This document shows, in pieces, positions 52,313 through 60,971 of a stretch of 64,000 nucleotides of DNA. The notes under the pieces are model-generated. The model had not been told where the DNA came from. It searched no databases and saw only the letters and a program-made list of their open reading frames with translations. How positions within the stretch are numbered: the stretch's first letter is position 1; each line of letters begins with the position of its first letter. The translations under genes and the position numbers were made by a program. The DNA is from UBA6382 sp963617965 (GTDB lineage Bacteria > Bacteroidota > Bacteroidia > Bacteroidales > Bacteroidaceae), in the NCBI GenBank assembly GCA_963617965.1, contig CAVEQO010000001.1:52315-116314 (forward strand), read 5' to 3'.

Positions 52313-53728
52313 TCAGTATCTGTAGTTGTCGGCTTTGAACGGGCCTTCCTGCGGCACTCCGATGTAGGCGGCCTGTTCTGGGCTGAGTTTGCTCAGGTGG
52401 GCGCCGATGCGTTCCAGATGGAGTCGCGCCACTTCCTCGTCGAGCTTCTTCGGCAGCACGTAGACACCAGCATTGTAGTTGTTGGTGAAGAGTTCTATCT
52501 GTGCCAGAGTCTGGTTTGTGAACGAGTTGCTCATCACGAAGCTCGGGTGTCCCGTGGCGCAGCCCAGATTCACCAGGCGACCGTCAGCCAGCAGAGTTAT
52601 GTGGTGCCCGTCGGGGAAGAGATAGCTGTCCACCTGCGGCTTGATGTTTGTGTGCCTTATGCCCTCCACTTTCTTGAGCTTTTCTACCTGTATCTCCGAG
52701 TCGAAGTGCCCGATGTTGCACACTATGGCCTCGTCGGGCATCTGCCTCATGTGATCCACCGTAATCACGTCGATGTTGCCGGTGGTGGTCACAAACACGT
52801 TACCACGGGGAGCTGCCTCATCCATAGTGACAACCTCGAAGCCCTCCATGGCGGCCTGCAGTGCGCAGATGGGGTCTATTTCAGTCACGAGCACACGGGC
52901 ACCGTAGCTCTTGAGGCTCTGTGCACAGCCCTTGCCCACATCGCCGTAGCCTGCCACGACGGCGGTCTTGCCCGCCAGCATCACGTCGGTGGCGCGCTTG
53001 ATGCCGTCCACCAGACTCTCGCGGCAGCCATAGAGATTGTCAAACTTGCTCTTGGTCACGGAGTCGTTGACGTTGAAGGCAGGGAAGAGCAACTCGCCCT
53101 TGGCCTGCATGTTGTAGAGGCGGTGTACGCCGGTGGTGGTCTCCTCGCTGACACCCTTGATGCGGGCGGCCACTTCGTGCCAGTAGCGTGGCTTCTCCTG
53201 CAGCACTCTTTTGAGGATGTGTTTCAGCTCGCGCTCGTCGTCGCTCTCCGAAGGGGAGTCCAACACAGAGGGATCGTCTTCGGCTTTCACACCGAGGTGT
53301 ATCATGAGTGTGGCGTCGCCGCCGTCATCGACAATCATGTTGGGATATTCGTCGCCGTAGTTGAGGGCCTGCAGTGTGCACCACCAATAGTCGCTAAGGC
53401 TTTCGCCTTTCCATGCGAACACCGGTGTGCCGCCCATGGCGATGGCGGCCGCCGCATGATCCTGGGTGGAATATATGTTGCAGGAGCACCACCTCACTTC
53501 CGCACCAAGAGTCTTGAGAGTCTCTATGAGCAGGGCGGTCTGTATGGTCATGTGGAGCGAACCTGTGATGCGTGCGCCCATGAGCGGCTTGGTCTCGCCG
53601 TATTTGGCACGCAGGGCCATAAGCCCCGGCATTTCGTGTTCGGCAATCCTGATTTCCTCGCGGCCGAAAGCCTCGAGGCTTTTGTCGGCAATCTTGTAGG
53701 GTAGTGTGCTGAAAAGATTTTCTGACAT
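52313..53728 (-). CDS. ahcY: S-adenosylhomocysteine hydrolase
   Basis: 471 residues starting MSENLFSTLPYKIAD; the frame runs open further upstream but with no start signals. It hydrolyses S-adenosylhomocysteine to adenosine and homocysteine with bound NAD. Seen motifs: ARITGSLHMTIQTALL, CNIYSTQDHAAAAI, NVNDSVTKSKFDN, the NAD loop VAGYGDVGKGCA, GNIDVI and the C-terminal KADNYRY. It removes the product of methyltransferases. An exact -7 promoter box lies 31 bases before the ATG, making this the first gene of ahcY-yfhO-hisS. Confidence 0.97.
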   Translation of the reverse strand: MSENLFSTLPYKIADKSLEAFGREEIRIAEHEMPGLMALRAKYGETKPLMGARITGSLHMTIQTALLIETLKTLGAEVRWCSCNIYSTQDHAAAAIAMGGTPVFAWKGESLSDYWWCTLQALNYGDEYPNMIVDDGGDATLMIHLGVKAEDDPSVLDSPSESDDERELKHILKRVLQEKPRYWHEVAARIKGVSEETTTGVHRLYNMQAKGELLFPAFNVNDSVTKSKFDNLYGCRESLVDGIKRATDVMLAGKTAVVAGYGDVGKGCAQSLKSYGARVLVTEIDPICALQAAMEGFEVVTMDEAAPRGNVFVTTTGNIDVITVDHMRQMPDEAIVCNIGHFDSEIQVEKLKKVEGIRHTNIKPQVDSYLFPDGHHITLLADGRLVNLGCATGHPSFVMSNSFTNQTLAQIELFTNNYNAGVYVLPKKLDEEVARLHLERIGAHLSKLSPEQAAYIGVPQEGPFKADNYRY

Positions 53729-53758
53729 GGTGTGTTTGTTTTGTTTCAATAAGTGGGG

Positions 53759-53766
53759 CAAAGTTA
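53759..53766 (-). promoter_or_regulatory. -7 promoter box for ahcY
   Basis: On the minus strand these bases read TAACTTTG, an exact TAnnTTTG, 31 bases before the ahcY ATG. No clear -33 element at the expected distance. Confidence 0.5.
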
Positions 53767-53850
53767 CGCATTTCAGGCGGATTAGATGCAGTAAAGCCGT
53801 CCCAATAAGCCGTCCCGTTGCTTTTCCCGACACAAAAGCGGTCGCCTTTC

Positions 53851-53880
53851 TTGCCCGTCTGTTTCTTTTCGCTATTTTTG
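53851..53880 (+). promoter_or_regulatory. Promoter of the sigma/macro-domain fusion gene
   Basis: -33 TTG (53851-53853) and exact -7 box TATTTTTG (53873-53880) with a 19-base spacer. A start near 53887 places the ATG at 53924 about 37 bases downstream and argues against the TTG start at 53891. Confidence 0.6.
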
Positions 53881-53923
53881 CAGACGGGTTTTGCCACGGC
53901 ACAGCCCGAAAACATTAGAACCA

Positions 53924-55018
53924 ATGACACCATCTGCCACAGAAAAAGCCGGAGACCTTTCGGCAAATGATATCGTCGAGGGCTTCCGCCGGGGCGACGG
54001 TAATATAGTGCGCAAGTACTTCTACGACTACTGCAAGATTGCCTACGGTGTTTTCAACAGGCGTTACGGTCTGGTCCGCAAGCCCGGTATGGACTTCTTT
54101 TCGCTCGCCCACGAATATTACCTCAAGCTCTATGCTCACGATTTCCGCCAGCTGGAAGACAGAAGTCCTTCCGTGAGCCTCCTGACATGGATGGTCAACG
54201 GTTTCCGCTATTTGGTTCTTGACAAGCTCAGGGAGCAGGAGAAAGAGCGCGGCAACGTGAGTTTTGAAGAGCGGATGGAGCGCACGGATCTGTGTTTTGA
54301 CGTGACCTGCGACTGTTTCGCCGAGGAGTTCCGCAACACGATAGAGGAACTTTGCCGGGCATATTACGGGCGTGACGGCAAGAATGCCGTGATCCTGCGT
54401 ATGCTGTTCGTTGACGGCTTTAAGGGCAAGGAGATCGCAGCGCAGTTGGGGATGACCCCGTCGGCAGTGACACAACGCTATACCAAAATGATGCGCGATG
54501 TGGTAATCCCTTATTTCAGGCGCAATTTCAATGCCGTCGAATATATGCCAAGTGTGCAGGACGACTATGGTGCACCGTGCTGTGCACCTGCCATCCTTAT
54601 GGAAAACAGAGCTGTGATGACAATGGACAACAACAGACATTGGCGTGTCACTCCTGAGTGGATAGACACGCTGGAAGAGAACGAAATCTTTGTGTTCGGC
54701 AGCAATCTTGCCGGCATGCACGGAGGCGGTGCTGCCCGTCTGGCTTTTCTGAAATTCGGTGCCGTGATGGGAAAAGGCGTGGGGCTGCAGGGGCAGAGCT
54801 ATGCCATTCCGACCATGCAGGGCGGAGTGGATACCATACGCCCCTATGTGGACGAATTTGCCGCTTTCGCCGAAGCTCACCCCGAGCTGCGTTTTCTTGT
54901 CACGCCCATAGGTTGCGGCATTGCCGGCTTTGAGCCGGAGGACATCGCTCCACTGTTCCGTCGGGCTGCCGACCTTGCCAATGTCAGTCTGCCCCGGAAC
55001 TTTTGGGACTGCCTGTAG
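53924..55018 (+). CDS. Sigma-70-like factor fused to a macro-like (A1S_2505-type) domain
   Basis: 364 residues from ATG at 53924; an in-frame TTG at 53891 would sit at the transcription start. Residues about 10-205 read as an ECF-type sigma factor: region 2 (FFSLAHEYYLKLYAHDF, TWMVNGFRYLVLDKLREQE) and region 4 (GKNAVILRMLFVDGFKGKEIAAQLGMTPSAVTQRYTKMM). After a linker, about 235-364 is a different fold: WRVTPEWIDTL...EIFVFGSNLAGMHGGGAARLA, QGQSYAIPTM and VTPIGCGIAGFEPEDIAPLF, which I recognise as the phage-associated A1S_2505 macro-like family. Macro domains bind ADP-ribose or related nucleotides. The combination suggests nucleotide-sensing control of transcription, which is inference. Confidence 0.82.
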   Translation: MTPSATEKAGDLSANDIVEGFRRGDGNIVRKYFYDYCKIAYGVFNRRYGLVRKPGMDFFSLAHEYYLKLYAHDFRQLEDRSPSVSLLTWMVNGFRYLVLDKLREQEKERGNVSFEERMERTDLCFDVTCDCFAEEFRNTIEELCRAYYGRDGKNAVILRMLFVDGFKGKEIAAQLGMTPSAVTQRYTKMMRDVVIPYFRRNFNAVEYMPSVQDDYGAPCCAPAILMENRAVMTMDNNRHWRVTPEWIDTLEENEIFVFGSNLAGMHGGGAARLAFLKFGAVMGKGVGLQGQSYAIPTMQGGVDTIRPYVDEFAAFAEAHPELRFLVTPIGCGIAGFEPEDIAPLFRRAADLANVSLPRNFWDCL

Positions 55019-55044
55019 GATTCTTTCCCGTCGGTCGTGAGCGG

Positions 55045-55085
55045 CACGGGCTCTGACCGCATTTCATTAGCCGACAGAGCCCGTG
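55045..55085. terminator. Hairpin between convergent fusion gene and VWA gene
   Basis: Perfect 11-bp stem CACGGGCTCTG (55045-55055) with 55075-55085, 19-base loop, between stops at 55018 and 55108. No strong T-run. Confidence 0.6.
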
Positions 55086-55107
55086 TTGCTGTACACGTCT
55101 ATGGGCG

Positions 55108-55743
55108 TCACTTCTTCGTGCGCTTGTTCTGGAAATAGTCGTAGTCCGTTTTCACACAGCCCTCCGCCACGTTGGCGCAATAGTCCATCCGGGCTTTCCT
55201 GTCACGCTCGAACATCTCCCGCGTCCCTGTCTCGTCCTGTGCGAAAGAGAGGTGGTTGTTGATGCCCATATCGTGTGCCATCTCCTCCACGTTGAGGTCA
55301 TCGGTGCCGATGAACGTGAATGTCCAGTGCTGTTCCTTGAGTTTGCCGATGAGGTTTTTGATCATCTTAAGGCTGTATTCCACGCTGCTGTTCTCCTCGC
55401 CGTCGGTTATGACGGTCACCAGTACGGAGTCATCCCCCGAGGCCTGTGCATTGATTTTGGAGATGCCCCTGCCTATGGCATCGTAGAGCGGCGTGGCGGC
55501 GCACGGGCAGTAGTCTTTCTCCGTCAGGTTTTTTGTCCGGCAGATCCTCTCGTTGTCGTAGATGAACCGTGTGTGGTCGCTGTCAAAGGTGAGTAGGGTT
55601 ACACGCTGCTCCATATCGGGATGCGCCTCCTGCATTTTTCTGATGGTTCCGAGGGTTTCGTTGATGCCCGCGAGAGCCTGTCTGCGTATGATGTCCATAC
55701 TGCCGCTCTCGTCCACGACCAGAAGATTGAATACTCGTTTCAT
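55108..55743 (-). CDS. Cytoplasmic VWA-domain protein
   Basis: 211 residues, no signal peptide. A von Willebrand A fold with the complete metal-ion site: VVDESGSM (DxSxS-type, about 10-17), TPLYDAIG with its Thr, and VTVITDGEENSS with its Asp. Strand/helix order fits a stand-alone VWA such as those of TerY or chaperone-linked systems. It is tail-to-tail with the sigma/macro fusion. Partner unknown. Upstream is a 16-base palindrome at 55785-55800. Confidence 0.85.
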   Translation of the reverse strand: MKRVFNLLVVDESGSMDIIRRQALAGINETLGTIRKMQEAHPDMEQRVTLLTFDSDHTRFIYDNERICRTKNLTEKDYCPCAATPLYDAIGRGISKINAQASGDDSVLVTVITDGEENSSVEYSLKMIKNLIGKLKEQHWTFTFIGTDDLNVEEMAHDMGINNHLSFAQDETGTREMFERDRKARMDYCANVAEGCVKTDYDYFQNKRTKK

Positions 55744-55784
55744 TGCTTTTTGTTTTTTTGTTGGTTAATATTTGTTGACTGTAA

Positions 55785-55800
55785 GGCGCAGCATTGCGCC
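55785..55800. repeat. Short palindrome upstream of the VWA gene
   Basis: GGCGCAGCATTGCGCC: 6-bp arms with a 4-base centre, 42 bases before the VWA start and 166 before the DUF3109 start. It lies in the region where the two divergent genes must have their promoters, so an operator is possible; no known regulator site matches. Confidence 0.4.
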
Positions 55801-55930
55801 TGTAACAGTTAAAAGGGAAAAGGCGGCAAGAAATTAAGCTCTTTCCGAAAAAAAGTTGTTGCTGCCGTTCCGTTCCGTGGTCTGCATACGTTATATGGTT
55901 CTCCGTTGCGTTTGTCTCGGCAAAAAACGC

Positions 55931-55938
55931 TACTTTTG
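55931..55938 (+). promoter_or_regulatory. -7 promoter box for the DUF3109 gene
   Basis: TACTTTTG, an exact TAnnTTTG, 28 bases before the chosen ATG at 55966. Its position also argues against a start at 55906. Confidence 0.55.
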
Positions 55939-55965
55939 GACTTTCGGAAATTTTCATTGTTTGGC

Positions 55966-56571
55966 ATGGACAACAGGATTGGTATCATACAGGTGGGCAA
56001 CGTGCTTTGCTCCATAGACATTTTCAGGGAGCAGTTCTGCTGCAACTATAAGGCGTGCCGGGGTGTGTGCTGCATCGAGGGCGATGCCGGTGCACCGGTG
56101 ACCCTTGACGAGGTGGCTGCCATAGAGGGCATTCTGCCGCTTATAGAGGGCGACCTTGCGCCGGGAGCGCTTGAGGTCATACGTCGTCAGGGAGTGGCCT
56201 ACGTGGACAGAGAGGGCGACCTCGTGACCGGCATAGTGGACGGCAGGGACTGCGTCTTTGCCTGTCGCGATGACAAGGGCGGATGCCTGTGTGCCATTGA
56301 GCGCGCCAAAAACTGGGGGCTGTTTGCCGTAGACAAGCCGGTAAGCTGCTCGCTCTACCCCATAAGGATCAAGAAATTCAATGTGGGTGGCGAGGTGCTC
56401 TATGGTCTCAACTATCATCGGTGGAGCATTTGCCGCGATGCGGTGGATAAGGGCTACCGCCTGTCGATGCCTGTCTACAGGTTTTTGAAAGAACCCCTTG
56501 TGAAACGTTTCGGTGCGGAGTGGTATACCGAACTGGAGGAGGCTGCACATCAGGTCGCCGGTTTGCGCTGA
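55966..56571 (+). CDS. DUF3109 family Cys-rich protein
   Basis: 201 residues from MDNRIGIIQVG; the frame is open to 55906 but a promoter box lies in between. Ten or so cysteines cluster as FCCNYKACRGVCCIEGDAGAP, CVFACRDDKGGCLC, VSCSLYPIRI and WSICRDAV, a pattern of the YkgJ-like Fe-S or zinc cluster proteins. The family is common in Bacteroidetes; its function is unknown to me. It is cytoplasmic by lack of a signal peptide. Confidence 0.88.
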   Translation: MDNRIGIIQVGNVLCSIDIFREQFCCNYKACRGVCCIEGDAGAPVTLDEVAAIEGILPLIEGDLAPGALEVIRRQGVAYVDREGDLVTGIVDGRDCVFACRDDKGGCLCAIERAKNWGLFAVDKPVSCSLYPIRIKKFNVGGEVLYGLNYHRWSICRDAVDKGYRLSMPVYRFLKEPLVKRFGAEWYTELEEAAHQVAGLR

Positions 56572-56635
56572 CGGCGATTCCGCGCTGCCGTGTCTTGGGA
56601 CGAAACATTTTTGTAACATATTTGTAGCAGAAATA

Positions 56636-56681
56636 CCCCCCCCATGTGATTTGGTCATATAAGAAAAAACATTTTCCTTTG
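56636..56681 (+). promoter_or_regulatory. Promoter of the outer-membrane barrel gene with C8 tract
   Basis: A run of eight C (56636-56643) precedes -33 TTTG (56650-56653) and a -7-like TTCCTTTG (56674-56681, one mismatch from TAnnTTTG) with a 20-base spacer, 29 bases before the ATG. Confidence 0.55.
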
Positions 56682-56710
56682 CAGCATAAAACCATAAACG
56701 TGAAAAACGC

Positions 56711-59698
56711 ATGAAACCAACATCCCCTGCCACTCTCTCTGCCCGGTCGCTGCTATGCGTGGCCTTGTGCCTGTTTTCCCTGATGACTGTCCGTGCCGGA
56801 CAGGCGGTGCGCAAGGATTCGATAAGCGTGTGGGGCGGGGTGACGGATTTGTTCACCGGTGAGCGACTGGAGAAGGGAATGGTCACCGTGTTCAACGAGC
56901 GCGACTCCATCGTGGTTACTGACACCCTTTTCGCACAGAAAGAGCAGAAATTCGCCACATTCAGTTATTCCGTCCCCGGCGGCTACCGTTTCAAGCTGCC
57001 CTGCGGCGGAAACTACAAGATCCGTTTTGACATTGACGGCTATGTGTCTGAGGTGCAGGAGCTCCGCATTCCCGACCGCCAGTACCACAAATACACCATC
57101 ATGTGGAACAAAGACTACAAGGTGTGCAAGAAACCAAAGGAACATATGCTGGGTGAGGCCGTCGTGACTGCCACCCGCATCAAGATGGTTGTCAAGGGCG
57201 ACACGGTGGAGTATGATGCCGATGCGTTCAACGTGGCTGAAGGGTCTATGCTCGACAAGCTTCTGGCTGAAATGCCGGGTATGGAAATAAGGAACAGCGG
57301 CGAGATATACCACAACGGCAAGAAAGTGGAAACCCTGCTGGTGGACGGCAAGAATTTCTTTGACGGCGATCCGAAGCTGGCACTCGACAACCTGCCCGCC
57401 TATACGGTGAAGAAAGTCCAGGTGTACCGCAAGGATGGCGACGGCGCCTCCGTGGTGAGGGACTCCATCAAACGTGAGGAAATGAAGAAACTGGTAATTG
57501 ACGTGAGGCTCAAGAAACAGTACCAGAAGGGCTGGATAGCCAATGCCGATCTCGCCTACGGCACTTCCAACAGGTTTTCCACGCGTCTGGCCCTGATATA
57601 TTTCAGCAGCGTGTGGAAGTTCATGGCCTATGCCAATCTGAACAACACCAACCAGGCCGTCACCCCTAACGGCAGCGGCGAGTTCTGGGATGGCGGCGTA
57701 TTGGGCAACGGGGTGTGCTACAGCAAGCAGGGAGGCCTGCGGCTCATGTACGACAAAGCCATGCTGAAAGGCAACGTCAGACTTGACGGAAGCCACCGGT
57801 CGGAGGACAACAGGACGGAGACCTCTTCGACAACCTATCTCAACTCGGGCGACACCTACAGCCGTATGCGCAGCACCACCCGCAACAGCAGCGACAGGGT
57901 GGATTGGGGGGTGACCATCGAGAGACCGGATCTTGACAAGTTCTTTTTGTCATTTTGCCCTTTGGGCGGCTCCTATTCGCGCACACGAGGCATCGCGGGT
58001 TCCAACAGCGCAACTTTCAGCGACGACCCACGCGACTCCTATCGTCTGGCCTCGCTTGACAGTCTCTTCATGCCCATGGGCAGTCAGCGTCTGGAGCGCA
58101 TGAGACTCAACACCGTGCTCAACGCCACACAGTCGCTGACCAGGACAACGGCACTCAACTCTGCTGCGTCTTCTTTTTTCCTCTCGCCCATATACGGCAA
58201 CGACATGATGGTGCGCTATTTGGTGGACTATTCGGACAACCGCACGGAAAACTTCCAACACTACAAGCTTGACAACCGCCAGTCGCAGAAAGAGGACTTC
58301 CAGAATGTATTCGGGCTTAGCCCCTCGAAGGCACTTACCGTTGAGGCGGCTGTCAGCTACGGTCTACAGTTGGGCAAAAAAGCCACAACGGAGTTCTCCT
58401 ACACGTACAGGTACACCAGCAACAAGAACAACCCTGATCGCTACCGGTTGGATTCGTTGCCCGGGTGGGGCGACTTTGACCGCCATCCGATGGGCACTCT
58501 GCCATCCATGCGCGACTCGCTGAACCTTGCCCGCGACCTGCGCAACTCGTACAACCGCACAGTCACGTCTTCCGTACACATCCCCAGTCTTGAGTTTAGG
58601 CTGACCTTGCCCAAAGACTGGAATCTTAGTCTGGAATTGCCCCTGCGCATGGAAGAGCATGGGATAACGGATACCCGCACCCGCAACGGGCAGCGCAAGA
58701 CGGTCAACCTCACGGCTCTATCGCCGGGTCTGACTCTCCAGAAATGGTCAAACAACAAGACCACGGGCGATGTGGTGAACTATCGCGTGTATTACAACCG
58801 CATGGTCTCGGTTCCGTCGATGGGCTACCTGCTTGACCTTGTGGACGACACTGATCCCCTGTTCATTTCGCGGGGCAACGCCAACCTGAAGAACACCTGT
58901 GTCAATACCGCCAACTTCAGCCTTTGGCGCACCAAGTCCAAACATATGCAGAATTATGGTGCCAACGTGTCGTGGAGTCAGACCGGCAATGCTGTAGCCT
59001 CCACCACCACCTACGACCGCTCCACAGGCATCACGACCTACCGGCCCCGCAACATCAACGGCAACTGGAACATTTCGGCCGGCGGCAACATCTCCCGTGC
59101 CATTGACAAGAAAGACCGTCTTACGTTGCGCGAGAACCTCGATGCCGGCTATAACCACAACGTGGACTACATCACCGAGACAACCGGCGGAGAGTCCATG
59201 CCTCTGCGCAGCACCGTGCACAACTGGACTGTGCGTGAAAGTCTGACCCTGTCGTACTCCTACAAGAAATTCAGGGTAGAGGCCAGGGGCGGTGCCACAT
59301 GGCGTATGCAGAACAGTAGCCGCGACAACTTCAATAGGCTCAACGCCGTGGACTTCAACTATGGCATAGGGATGACCGGACCGCTCGTGGCCGGCATTGA
59401 GTATGACACACAATTGGTTGTCTACTCACGGCGCGGCTACAGCGAACCGTCGATGAATGACAACCGCGTCATATGGAACATGAACATATCCCGCGCGTTC
59501 CTCAAGTCAAAAGCTCTCGTGCTGAGAATAGAGACCCACGACCTGCTCAATCAAATCAGCAACGTGGAGAACGTGGTCAACGCTCAGGGGCGCACCGAAC
59601 GGTGGTACAACTCGGTGCCGCGCTTTGCCCTGCTGCACGTGTGCTACAAGTTCAATTCCATGTCCAAAAAGAAAGCCGACAAGCAGAAACAGGAATAG
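56711..59698 (+). CDS. TonB-dependent-receptor-like outer-membrane beta-barrel protein
   Basis: 995 residues. Signal peptide to about 29 (VRAGQ). A regulatory-like beta domain (about 38-125), a plug-like domain (LGEAVVTATRIKMVVKGDTVEYDADAFNVAEGSMLDKLLAEMPGM-type block around 148-200, then LLVDGKNFFDGDPKLALDNLPAYTVKKVQVY) and a large barrel follow, ending in ALLHVCYKFNSMSKKKADKQKQE. The plug lacks a clear TonB box, and the layout matches the Bacteroidetes outer-membrane beta-barrel family (OMP_b-brl_3) rather than SusC. It is monocistronic. Ligand unknown. Confidence 0.85.
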   Translation: MKPTSPATLSARSLLCVALCLFSLMTVRAGQAVRKDSISVWGGVTDLFTGERLEKGMVTVFNERDSIVVTDTLFAQKEQKFATFSYSVPGGYRFKLPCGGNYKIRFDIDGYVSEVQELRIPDRQYHKYTIMWNKDYKVCKKPKEHMLGEAVVTATRIKMVVKGDTVEYDADAFNVAEGSMLDKLLAEMPGMEIRNSGEIYHNGKKVETLLVDGKNFFDGDPKLALDNLPAYTVKKVQVYRKDGDGASVVRDSIKREEMKKLVIDVRLKKQYQKGWIANADLAYGTSNRFSTRLALIYFSSVWKFMAYANLNNTNQAVTPNGSGEFWDGGVLGNGVCYSKQGGLRLMYDKAMLKGNVRLDGSHRSEDNRTETSSTTYLNSGDTYSRMRSTTRNSSDRVDWGVTIERPDLDKFFLSFCPLGGSYSRTRGIAGSNSATFSDDPRDSYRLASLDSLFMPMGSQRLERMRLNTVLNATQSLTRTTALNSAASSFFLSPIYGNDMMVRYLVDYSDNRTENFQHYKLDNRQSQKEDFQNVFGLSPSKALTVEAAVSYGLQLGKKATTEFSYTYRYTSNKNNPDRYRLDSLPGWGDFDRHPMGTLPSMRDSLNLARDLRNSYNRTVTSSVHIPSLEFRLTLPKDWNLSLELPLRMEEHGITDTRTRNGQRKTVNLTALSPGLTLQKWSNNKTTGDVVNYRVYYNRMVSVPSMGYLLDLVDDTDPLFISRGNANLKNTCVNTANFSLWRTKSKHMQNYGANVSWSQTGNAVASTTTYDRSTGITTYRPRNINGNWNISAGGNISRAIDKKDRLTLRENLDAGYNHNVDYITETTGGESMPLRSTVHNWTVRESLTLSYSYKKFRVEARGGATWRMQNSSRDNFNRLNAVDFNYGIGMTGPLVAGIEYDTQLVVYSRRGYSEPSMNDNRVIWNMNISRAFLKSKALVLRIETHDLLNQISNVENVVNAQGRTERWYNSVPRFALLHVCYKFNSMSKKKADKQKQE

Positions 59699-59726
59699 GG
59701 GAGGGCTTGCCCGGTTCTTATACTAC

Positions 59727-59765
59727 ACGGCATTCTGCGTCCAAAAGAGCGGAATGCCGTTTTGT
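59727..59765 (+). terminator. Terminator after the outer-membrane barrel gene
   Basis: ACGGCATTC (59727-59735) pairs exactly with GAATGCCGT (59752-59760), followed by TTTGTT. Loop of 16 bases. Confidence 0.75.
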
Positions 59766-59772
59766 TGACAAA

Positions 59773-59837
59773 GTTGCATGATTTCGCAACAGATTCTTGC
59801 AAAATGTATTGGCATACAAAAATAATGTGTAATTTTG
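59773..59837 (+). promoter_or_regulatory. Promoter region of asnA
   Basis: Exact -7 box TAATTTTG (59830-59837) with TTGG at 59809-59812 as a possible -33 element. Upstream lies an inverted repeat GTTGC-8-GCAAC (59773-59790) that could be an operator; nothing further supports this. Confidence 0.5.
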
Positions 59838-59859
59838 TAGCAGTTAACAAAAAAGAGCC

Positions 59860-60900
59860 ATGAGTAAAGTGTATGACATACCGCCCTACAAGCCGTTGCT
59901 GGACTCCCGGCAGACGGAGCAGGGCATAAAGAAGATAAAGGATTTCTTTCAGCAGAATCTGGCCACAGGTCTCAAGCTGCAGCGTGTCACGGGCCCGCTG
60001 TTCGTGCTCCGCGGCATGGGCATCAACGATGATCTCAACGGCACGGAGCGCGCGGTCAATTTCCCCATCAAGGATCTGGGAGACCAGGTGGCGGAGGTCG
60101 TACATTCTCTTGCAAAATGGAAACGCCTCACGCTGGCGGAATACAAAATTCAACCAGGCTACGGCATATATACCGACATGAACGCCATACGCGCAGACGA
60201 AGAACTCGACAACCTCCACTCCCTCTATGTGGACCAGTGGGACTGGGAACGGGTCATCACGGCAGACCAGCGCAACGTGGAGTTTCTGGAATCAACGGTA
60301 AACGATATCTATGCGGCCTTGCTGCGCACGGAGTTCCTCGTGTGCGAAACATATCCGCAGATCAGGCCGTCGTTGCCGCCGGAGATTTTCTTCATACACT
60401 CCGAGGAATTGCGCCGCAGATATCCCGACATGACACCCAAGGAGCGCGAGAATGCCATTACCCGTGAGAAGGGTGCGGTGTTCATCATTGGCATCGGCTG
60501 CGAGTTGGGCGACGGGAAACCGCATGACGGGCGCGCCCCGGATTACGATGACTATTCAACCGTTTCAAGTCTTGGGCTGCCCGGCCTCAACGGCGATATC
60601 ATGATATGGAGCGATGTGCTCGAACGTGCCGTGGAGATTTCATCGATGGGCATACGTGTGGACAAGGAGTCGCTACTGCGGCAGCTGAAGGCGAGCGGCA
60701 AGGAGAACCGTAAGGAACTGTACTTTCACCGTCGGCTTCTTGACGGAACGCTGCCGCTCAGCATCGGCGGCGGTATAGGGCAGTCGCGCTTGTGCATGCT
60801 GTATCTCAAGAAGGCCCATATAGGCGAGATACAGTGTTCCATCTGGCCCGAGCAGATGCGCCGGGAGTGCGCCCGGCTCAACATTCATTTGTTGAGATAG
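59860..60900 (+). CDS. asnA: Aspartate-ammonia ligase (asparagine synthetase A)
   Basis: 346 residues. Makes asparagine from aspartate and ammonia with ATP. It is related to class II aminoacyl-tRNA synthetases. Family blocks seen: QGIKKIKDFFQQNLATGLKLQRVTGPLFV, GINDDLNGTERAVNFPIKDL, HSLAKWKRLTL, TDMNAIRADEELDNLHSLYVDQWDWE and the C-terminal SIGGGIGQSRLCMLYLKKAHIGEIQCSIW. Monocistronic with its own promoter and a very long terminator hairpin. Confidence 0.97.
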   Translation: MSKVYDIPPYKPLLDSRQTEQGIKKIKDFFQQNLATGLKLQRVTGPLFVLRGMGINDDLNGTERAVNFPIKDLGDQVAEVVHSLAKWKRLTLAEYKIQPGYGIYTDMNAIRADEELDNLHSLYVDQWDWERVITADQRNVEFLESTVNDIYAALLRTEFLVCETYPQIRPSLPPEIFFIHSEELRRRYPDMTPKERENAITREKGAVFIIGIGCELGDGKPHDGRAPDYDDYSTVSSLGLPGLNGDIMIWSDVLERAVEISSMGIRVDKESLLRQLKASGKENRKELYFHRRLLDGTLPLSIGGGIGQSRLCMLYLKKAHIGEIQCSIWPEQMRRECARLNIHLLR

Positions 60901-60902
60901 GA

Positions 60903-60967
60903 ACACATATACGCACGAAAGCCGCAAGTGCCATCACGGAACTTGCGGCTTTCGTGCGTATATGTGT
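60903..60967. terminator. 27-bp perfect hairpin between asnA and tRNA-Leu
   Basis: Arms 60903-60929 and 60941-60967 are exact complements over 27 bases with an 11-base loop. It starts three bases after the asnA stop and ends four bases before the 3' end of the minus-strand tRNA, so it can stop transcription from both sides. No T-run. Confidence 0.75.
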
Positions 60968-60971
60968 GCAG

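Noticed and set aside
59773..59837. T-box or amino-acid riboswitch upstream of asnA
   Set aside because: The leader between promoter and ATG is only about 20 bases, too short, and no T-box sequence is seen.
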